Origin: Prosapia bicincta
Lineage: Eukaryota; Arthropoda; Insecta; Hemiptera; Cercopidae
Length of the DNA: 64,000 nt
Direction of reading: 5' to 3'
Assembly (NCBI GenBank): GCA_036971475.1
Contig: JBAIZL010000005.1
Span: 174,328,886 to 174,392,885, forward strand
Below, piece after piece: positions 56,116 to 64,000 of this stretch. How positions within the stretch are numbered: position 1 is the first letter of the stretch; every line of letters begins with the position of its first letter. Under the pieces are notes generated by a model. That model had not been told where the DNA came from, did no database searches, and saw only the letters and a list, made by a program, of their open reading frames with translations. The translations under genes and the position numbers were made by a program.

Positions 56116-56860
56116 AAGATACACTAATTGATAGAAAAATTATACTGTTTTAGTTCGTTTTTTTAACTTTAAAGAAATACTTTGAAATACATAAGATAGT
56201 GTAATTATATTAGACTTATAATTGGACTTATTTTGCAATTATTAAAATAAGCACATTTCATTACATAAATGAGTAATATTTCATTACTGTATATAATTTA
56301 TTTCTCCATATAGCCTATGTACTGTACATAACTTCAAATAAAATATTTTTAATGCCGTTAGTAAAACTACTGGCACAGGGTTAGAGTTTCAGTCCAACCT
56401 ATTATGACTGATCTAGTTATTTACTCTCATTTTTTTTATTAACCTGTTTTTTTTTATTTTTAAATGCTAAAATATTTGCATAAAATTCAAGAAGTTTGTA
56501 TAAACTGTAAATTCAATTACTACCTTGACTAAGTTTGTAAATTTACCCTACGTTGTCTCTACGATTTCAAAACTATTTTTACGATCCCTCACAGCATGGT
56601 GGAAGGTATACGGGCAACAAGCCTCCAAGAGTTTGGATCGAGTTTTTAAATGAAATACTAAATTGTACCAGTTCTTAGCTTAAACAAACTGAACTTGACC
56701 ATAATTTTAAACATAATTTATCATTAAAATTATTCCTTTTATACCACTAGAATTAGGCTAAAGCTGCCTTACTTAGGTTATGCGGTATTCATGCTAATTG
56801 TGGCAGCACTGTAATTCTTTTCCGAATTATAATACCCTAAGGCTTTACACTAAGTACTCA
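56111..56860. other. Gene-free stretch
   Basis: Nothing recognised. Confidence 0.45.
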
Positions 56861-56960
56861 TTTTTTTTCTTTCTGTGTAGACCTGGATGCTTAAAACTTT
56901 TTTGATGCTACCGAGGATCAAACCCAGGACCAAGACATTAGTCCACTTAGATACCTACAT
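56861..56960 (-). mobile_element. Possible tRNA-derived SINE fossil
   Basis: On the minus strand TATCTAAGTGG (A-box-like, 56943-56953) is followed by GGTTTGATCC (B-box-like, 56915-56924) and later by an A-rich tail (complement of TTTTTTTTCTTTCT, 56861-56874). The gap between the boxes, 18 bases, is shorter than in tRNAs, so this is a degraded or deleted copy at best. Confidence 0.35.
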
Positions 56961-57965
56961 TAAAAATTAATTATTTGTGTAATATAGTATGATACTATTA
57001 AACGGAGTTAAAGTACGATTGAAAAGGGAAATAGATCCTATTACCAGGACTACTGCCTGACCAAATAAAAAATGTGCGCGGAGTATATGTGAACTGATTC
57101 TACAATGCTGCTGGTATTCGCCTCTTCGGCCACAATATTTAGTCGGTCGATTAATAGTATAGCTTAAAACATAGGTATACATCTTACAAACTGCGCTTCT
57201 CTAAATGCCTCTACAAAAAGGATTCCAAATATTGGCGATCAGAAACGGACTTAAGGAAGGGCTTTGGGGCAAAACAATGTGGAAAAGTGGAAATTTTTAA
57301 TATGTAAAATAACACTATAAATGTAAAATATAATGTCATTTTTTTGCATTGTAGTATTGGTCCCTATTTTAAATCTAGCTATTAATTAGTAAAATATGTT
57401 TAAAAACCCATATTAATCACTATAATGCCATACTATAAACATTAATAAATACACCCTCCCAATGCAATAAATATGTGGTTTCTACTGGAACTATATGGCA
57501 CATGAGGCTATTTAATAATTGTGTAATGTCACCGAGTAAGCCTATAACTATTTCCCTCAGATAGAAGACTCTTAGAGTTTATACTATAGCTTCCATAACA
57601 TGTTTCCTATATATTATCCAGGCGGGAAACTTCCCATCTCCCCACCCACCAGCTTCCCTCAAGTTTATAAGTTGTTCGATTAACTACACATGAATTTCCA
57701 AATATATTAACTACGTCATTGTAAATTTTAAAAGAAATGTTGTCAAAATATTCTATAACAGCTGATTATTTTGTACATCTGATATTATTTTATTCAATCT
57801 CTTTGCAGTTTTATTCATGATCAAATTTTGAAATAAAACCCTATGTTACTTCAAAACTTTTAATATTATTTTGTATATATAATTTTCAACTTCAGAAATT
57901 ATCATAAAAGGTTTGACTCGGGCTTGATGAAAACTAAATGTTATGGGTGTTGAGCGACGTTGGTT
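56961..57965. other. Gene-free stretch
   Basis: The minus frame 56967-57182 has no known domain. Nothing else recognised. Confidence 0.45.
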
Positions 57966-58030
57966 TAAAGATCAACCCCGCGTTTGTTCTATAGACCCCT
58001 GAAAGAGCAACCGACTGAGCAATCATGAAG
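57966..58030 (-). mobile_element. Possible tRNA-derived SINE head
   Basis: Minus strand: TTGCTCAGTCGG (58011-58022) fits the polymerase III A box and GGGGTTGATC (57970-57979) resembles a B box about 31 bases downstream, a normal spacing. No cloverleaf can be drawn, so it is not a tRNA gene. Boundaries unknown. Confidence 0.4.
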
Positions 58031-59090
58031 GGGCACATAGAGATGGAGGACATGAAGGGAATGGGTAAGACATTAGCCTACTTGGACGAGAGATTTCACC
58101 GCCGGCGCCGAACGTAGCACCTACTAGAACGTCACAGTCTCGCTCCACCACTGTTTACGTTGTCTGTCTTATTACTTAAATCATCGTATTTTCGACGGAT
58201 TATAATCAACTGCGATTCTATTTGGCGTGTTTGCCAAAAATAAATTCTTTCTTTTCATGTCTCCAAGTTTCAAACACAAGAATATTTTCCCATATGTTAC
58301 GTCGAGATGTGCATCCATTTCCATTGGTTTACATAGTATTCTTACGTCACGACCTAAAGTAGGTAAAGGCCAATCCCACTACCTGGCCGAAACAATCAGA
58401 TGTACGGAAAACCTGGCCGTTAGTCTCTGGTTGCAGTACTGTCTAGTCTTATGGGCTGTAAGACCAGACCAGGTCTTATGGACTGTAAGATTAGCCCAGA
58501 TCTTACAGTAATTAGATTGGGTTGGGTTAGGATAGGTTAGATATATAAGGACCGTATCAACAAACCCCTCCTCGTCTCGAGAAGGCGAGTCACCCGTTTC
58601 AGGGGTCACGAATTTGAGATAGGGATGTAGATTCGACTGCTGGATTCCAGATAAGCCTTAATATTTAAACTGTCTTTGTGTTCTTGAGACGATGGGACAA
58701 GAGGCCAGCTTCATCTTGGTGTCGTTCGTCCACTTTCTTCAGTTTCATCATCTTTTATACTTCCTCAAAGCTTTTATAGACACACTGACGCTACCATGAG
58801 ATCGTTACATTCTTTCCTTAGTCCTAATTAATTCCATCTACACGCCCTTTTGTTTATCAACCAAGAGGATCTAACGAAGACTAACTGTATGACTCCAATA
58901 AAGAGTAAGTCTACTTCAGGTACATGACTCTGCACACATAATGAGAATCCTGCATATACCCTGTGCCACGATGTTCTATGCCCATTCCTTGTTTATCCTC
59001 TAACGGTAATATCCATCCTCGCAATCACCTTAAGACAATGAAGTTAAAGCAAATAATATATATAACTAAATAATACTTAACTAAATGAAC
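58031..59090. other. Gene-free stretch
   Basis: GC content is higher around 58080-58640 and a GGTTGGGTTAGGATAGGTTA segment occurs near 58518, a motif class common in insect genomes. Frames at 58227-58511 (plus) and 58379-58609 (minus) show no domain. Confidence 0.45.
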
Positions 59091-59092
59091 TA

Positions 59093-59600
59093 ATACATAA
59101 GGGCTTACTTGCTGACGCGTTTCGAATCAATCGTTCCTTTCTCGAAGCAAAGCTTCTACTGTCGGCGTCCCGCATGGTATAAAGGTTGTCAGTATGAGAT
59201 TTTTGAGTGTAGTGGGGGTACGTTATGTTGGTTTACTATGTAATAGAACAGGGTGTTGGCTTTAAAGTGTTAGTGGTCTTTTAATATGTTTTCTTTATCT
59301 GTTGCATAGTGTTTGTATATTTCGTATTTTTTTAAAGTATTGAAGAAAATGAGGAGGGCAGTTTTGTATATCTTGAGTTTCGTCCGTCGATAGAAGTTAA
59401 TGACAACGACCGTTGGTCGTTATTAAAGTTGCTTGTTGTAATCATCTTGAATTCACTGATTAAACTATAATTAAATATTGCTTAATTAATGAAACGCGTC
59501 AGCAAGTAAGCCCTTATGTATTCACTTAGCTACGTATTATTTAATTATAGCTTAGTCAGTGAATTCAAGATGATTACAACAAGGAACTTTAATAATAACG
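59093..59600. mobile_element. Nested inverted-repeat element, family G
   Basis: A 31-base arm ATACATAAGGGCTTACTTG plus CTGACGCGTTTC (59093-59123) is repeated exactly inverted at 59491-59521. A second, imperfect inverted repeat (about 59418-59485 against 59533-59600) shares CTTGTTGTAATCATCTTGAA and its complement. Reading out of each arm gives GAAACGCGTC, that is GAAA followed by an ACGCGT palindrome. No coding frame. The mobile nature is inferred from structure only. Confidence 0.6.
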
Positions 59601-60660
59601 TTTGTTTTAATATCTGCAATATACTTTTAAATATAATATAAAAATGTAAGGTTACAAACGCATTAAAGCCTTATTGCTTATATATAACACTTTACATTGT
59701 AAGGTCCATTACCATGTATACTGTTGTTCTAAGCAAATACAATGTCTTTCATATTCAAAGTGAGCTTACTTCTGTTTTAACTTTAACCAAAATAATAAAT
59801 AAATTCAGTGATCTAAAATACACTTTTAAAAACAATTATTATAAAACTGTCTGTTTATGGTATTTTTATTTATATTTAAAATGCCAGCTCTTGATTTTAA
59901 ATCAAATGAAACTTGACTGACGCGTCGACTGTGACGATCAACATTAATACGTTGGCAACACATACAACGAACGAGAGCACTTCAATTTTTGAACATTTTG
60001 TACTACTTACAACTTTTCAATCATAATAAGGCCAAAGCTTGATTATTTTTCAAGACTCTATAGTACAAATTTGCAATACGAAACAATCAAGTATAATACA
60101 AACAAACCATAGCCAAAATAAAAATTAAACATAACCTTGCAAAGTATAATTTTAAGGTTATATTTAATATTAGTATAGTTGCACAACTTATAGAATATAA
60201 TAATAAAATAACAACATTGGAATATTCTATTTTGTTACATGAGTTTTAACGCGCAAAACATTATAAGATAGTGAAGAGAAAAAGTCAGAAAGAAATGTAA
60301 AAAATGCTGAAAGAAAGTTTCACCTTGAGCTATATTTTAGTATAAGTATTTTTATAAATTGTTATTATAAACTATTCCTCAAGGTGTAATATTTCAAACG
60401 TAATTGCACTTCTCTGATAAAAAGTTCAACCAAGTAGTTGAATTGGCAGTCTTGTAGAACTGCTGATTTTCAAGCCCTTTGATGAAACGAGCTATTTAGA
60501 GCCAGGTTGCCATAACAACGGTCTAGAGATAACAAGCATCTGTGTTAAATAAGTCGATAGAAGGAGAAAAGAGCTTGTTAGGTGTGAGTGGTCGTAAAGC
60601 AATAGAGTACATTTTAAAAACACATTCATTTTATAATATTTATATAAATGTGTGTATCTC
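59601..60660. other. Gene-free stretch
   Basis: The plus frame 59714-59920 and minus frame 60492-60737 have no recognised domain. Confidence 0.45.
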
Positions 60661-60664
60661 TGTG

Positions 60665-60665
60665 A

Positions 60666-60700
<35 letters not shown>

Positions 60701-60706
60701 GAGAGA
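60665..60706. repeat. (TG)n-(GA)n microsatellite
   Basis: Short TG run followed by GA units. Confidence 0.9.
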
Positions 60707-63700
60707 CTAACATTTTACCTTTATGTTTTATATTCAAAAATGTTTTCTACGAGGTTACTTTTTAAATAATTGTATTCACGACATTTGTGTGATTTTTACT
60801 TGTCTAATTTTGTTTAACCATTAACAAAAATATTTTATCCTAAGTATTTAATACGATAAGTAGCATATTATTTCACTTGCAATCATAATAAGTGTGAGAG
60901 AAAGGCTAAACGCTTGTGGCCTATATAAACCATTCAGTTCTTACAACTGTTTTTAATAACAAGTTACTATCAATAACTAAACATATTTCTGTAAAATATG
61001 CAATTTCAATCAGTTGTCCTTACAATCAATTATTCATAAACTCAGCATCATGGTTTTCATCTCACACGCTTGCCATACAATAATTTATTTTAAATATCAA
61101 TAAATAATAGATGAAATAATAATACAGTATAAGATAGAATATTTCCCTATATTCATATTAGAAGACAAGTTATACCAGCAAACTTTTATATATTTCTTGT
61201 TATTTTTTATTTAAAGGTCCACATTTTTTATAATAAAATTGTTTTTGTTTAATAGAGCATGTAATTATGTATATAAATATTTTTTTATAAAATGTGTGTA
61301 AAATAAATATCATTTTCACTAAACTATACGATTAGGCACCTCTTTTAACCATTTAGTGTTTTGGAATTTTTTTAGTATAGTAAATGATCCCTCGTAAATT
61401 TTAAACCAAAACAATAGTGACGTCACTTCTATAAACCACCTATAAGCGTATATTCTAGGGCTACGTTAAACAATGTCTCCTCAAGAGAACTAATGAATCA
61501 AAAAGAAACAGCATTAAAAGAAACAACAAAATTATACTATGGTGGTGAATTTATTTTATGAAAACAATGTATAGTAGGAAACTCTAATTAATATTACTAA
61601 TCTGTTCTAACATCTATGGTTTTACCAGACGTGTTTCCATTACAAAATTGCCATCTTTAATGATAGTTGTAATTGTATTATTATCATTCATCATAAGAAA
61701 TTAATTCAGAAAAATTTAGATAGAAATGAATATTCTTGTCTGCATTGAGTAGTTATTTAGTATTTAATAATTATTGAATAGTAAATCTTTACCGTTTTTC
61801 TAGAGTAATTAAATTACCAACAGAAATAAAGTTCCTATTAGTATACTGGAATTCCCGATAGGGTAGAATAAAAAATAATCGATAAAAAAAATTAATAAAT
61901 TAAACCTGAATGCTACCAAAACTCTTTAATGTCGTTGAATAAATAAAACGAAGAATTGAATTAGGATTTTTAGGCTGTCGAAAAAATTAAAAGGGCTCTG
62001 CTTCTTCTGATTATTTTCAGTAAAATATTATCGAGTTGATTCCATTTTAAATTTATTTCTTATACGATATATTTAATTCGTGCTAATTATCTACTTTCGT
62101 GTACCTTAACAGTATACTATTTTGTAATTATAAACAATGAATTGCGCTACCTCCAATACTTTACAAACAAGAAAAAATGTATTATAAATGTGGCAAAATA
62201 AAAATAGGGTTAAAATTTGAAAAAAGTGGCAGTGAGTGGTGCTGGCCTACAGAAGTGGACACTTCCTCTGAACTTGTAGTTAGAAATTTATATAGAATTT
62301 AATTAACGAATTTAATTGAAATCTGTTTTAAAAAGTGTCAGGCGTGTCTAAGGAAAGAGTTCTTTAATTTAAAAAACTGGAATAAAAATATATAAGTCAT
62401 TATCATTATGTTAAATTATTGTAGTAAAATTTATTGCGATATTTGTTCTTATGTAGTATTGTGATATTATTTCTGTAATTATTTCCTTTCCGTATGTAAT
62501 CGATATTAGTGAGCAACATTATATCTGGCGAAGCAGTATGTCTCTAGGAACATTCAAAAGTTTCAAAATTTAAAAAATATTACAAAATACTCCAAACTTT
62601 ATTAAACCATTATAATATACATTTAAATATAGCTACAAAGTATCCGGTAAAGATAGATTTGGTTTTAAAATAATAATAATGCCCAAGGTAAACAGTTTTA
62701 AGCATTAAATGTTGCATTTTTATTCCATAAAGCGATGCAAAAACATACACTAAAATAGAGAACATTTCGTATTAAGAGGTTGGTCTCTACCAAAGTTTAT
62801 TTTGTATTTTTATAACCAAATTTGTCCAAACTGGATACTTTATACATATAACCTGATATAGTATAACATGGTAAACTGTTTTTTTTTAGATGAGAATTTT
62901 AAAAACCACGTATGTGTACAATAAAGAGTGACGTTTTTGTATTTTTTGAAAACTATAGGTTTTTTTCGTATTACTGGAGCTTTTTGCACTAGCTATAACG
63001 ATGGCTAAACAAATCGATGATTTAAACTATATCGATCCCTCATTGAAAGGGAATAACTCCCTTTTTTCCAGTACAACTCGAAGTCACTCTTTGTATTTTT
63101 ATAATAATAGCTTCCCCTCAGTTATTTAATTCCGCAAGAGACGAACCAAGCATAACCACAAAACCTCTAACCATAAACCTGTTACCTTTCCAGAAATGAA
63201 AAGAAAACATGGCCTTGTTGAAGTCAGGGCGTTTTATTCTTCTCACAGCGCTAAAGGCGAGGCTAGATTTGCATTGCTAATTTGCTTCTTATTTTGGAGA
63301 ACAGTGAACCGTATGTTTTAAACTTAAATCGTTGCCAGAATAAAGGCAATATATATAGGAAATTCAATATCGATAATCCATTTGACACTAGAATATTTCA
63401 TAGCTACGTTAAATATTTAAATTGCAAATTGATGTAAAACGTCATTTAGTGTGATCTCTGTTAATATTTATACCGCTAACTCGCAAAGTTAGGATATTTA
63501 AATTTATACTAAACTATTATATGTACTGTTTAATATTACTTGTATTTAAAGTCAGCTAATATATACCTGTTTAGTAGTAGAAAATGTTTAGCTGAAACCC
63601 AATCAGCAAACACGAAATACTTTTATTAATTTATATGTTTTGTTGGGTTTTTGTGGGACCTCCTAAATTATGTTTTATAACTTTAAACATGAAAAATCGT

Positions 63701-64000
63701 TTAATTTTAAAATACATATTATACTTGTGAGAGTGTGTGTTGAGGTTAGGTTAAGTTGGATGGGACTGAGGACGGGTTTCTGCCATAATAATAGAACGTT
63801 CTGTTCAGTTGTCGTTTCAGTTGGTTGAACTGAAAGCCGTAAGTGTTTTAATGACTCAAACATTTTCCTCTAACCATCCAATCAAACGTCCTGTCATTAT
63901 AGCAGGAACGCATTTTCAGTTCTAGCCCTGTAACAATTCCAAAAGAAGGCAAATTGAAGTTAAAAGGTGTATATTCTTGTCCAATGGTTGTTTGTATTCC
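60707..64000. other. Gene-free AT-rich stretch
   Basis: No gene recognised. At 61632-61664 the minus strand reads AAAGATGGCAATTTTGTAAT, then GGAAACACGTC, which resembles the family-E or hammerhead-like signature weakly. A TGAGGTTAGGTTAAGTTGG run near 63740 is of a type common in insects. The minus frame 63675-63863 shows no domain. Confidence 0.45.

Overview
The window is AT-rich eukaryotic DNA, most probably from an insect. The evidence is a degraded LTR retrotransposon of the 17.6/297 (errantivirus-like Ty3/gypsy) group primed by tRNA-Ser, several Penelope-like elements (PLEs) with GIY-YIG endonuclease domains, a Helentron-type fragment in which a PIF1 helicase is followed by an EEP endonuclease, and very abundant (TA)n and (TG)n microsatellites. 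I see no intact host gene, no convincing tRNA or rRNA and nothing prokaryotic. Nearly everything I can name is a mobile element, its debris, or a tandem repeat.

Layout. 1-6.4 kb: gene-free DNA with a 24-bp minisatellite (4.27-5.37 kb). 6.4-9.7 kb: microsatellites, a PLE end, an inverted 5' fragment of the LTR element, a decayed PLE with inverted ends, and a TA-hairpin-TA unit. 9.7-16.2 kb: a very long TG array and six near-identical 114-bp tandem copies. 16.2-22.7 kb: a half PLE end, then the LTR element (LTR, tRNA-Ser PBS, gag, protease, RT, internally deleted RNase H, integrase, LTR; no env). 22.7-30.1 kb: no recognised gene, two hairpins. 30.1-31.3 kb: a run of PLE-end palindromes separated by (TA)n. 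31.5-32.8 kb: a decayed array of about 39 bp period. 34.1-35.25 kb: a 432-bp inverted-repeat unit between TA arrays. 35.3-36.74 kb: Helentron remnant. 37.2-40.44 kb: two PLE loci, the second made of two opposed, 5'-truncated copies. 40.5-41.3 kb: Helitron-like remnant ending in CTAG. 43.4-48.3 kb: a palindrome, a mariner-like relic, a perfect TA-hairpin-TA unit and a 50-bp tandem repeat. 50.6-51.7 kb: more PLE debris. 55.4 kb: a PLE RT fragment. 56.9-59.6 kb: two SINE-like heads and a nested inverted repeat. The remainder is gene-free.

The main signal is at the PLE ends. Nine copies carry CTGATGA, then a T, then a stem-loop, then GAAA followed by a self-complementary run and a cleavable base, flanked by short pairing segments. 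This is the order of parts of a type I hammerhead ribozyme with a palindromic stem III, a ribozyme class already reported from PLEs. Stem II stays paired while its sequence changes between families. Several otherwise dissimilar repeats in the window (34.9, 43.5 and 59.1 kb) share the GAAA-plus-palindrome signature. Most long (TA)n arrays touch a PLE or LTR-element end, many ends are arranged head-to-head as hairpins, and (TA)n has also expanded inside the GIY-YIG reading frame, twice at the same codon.
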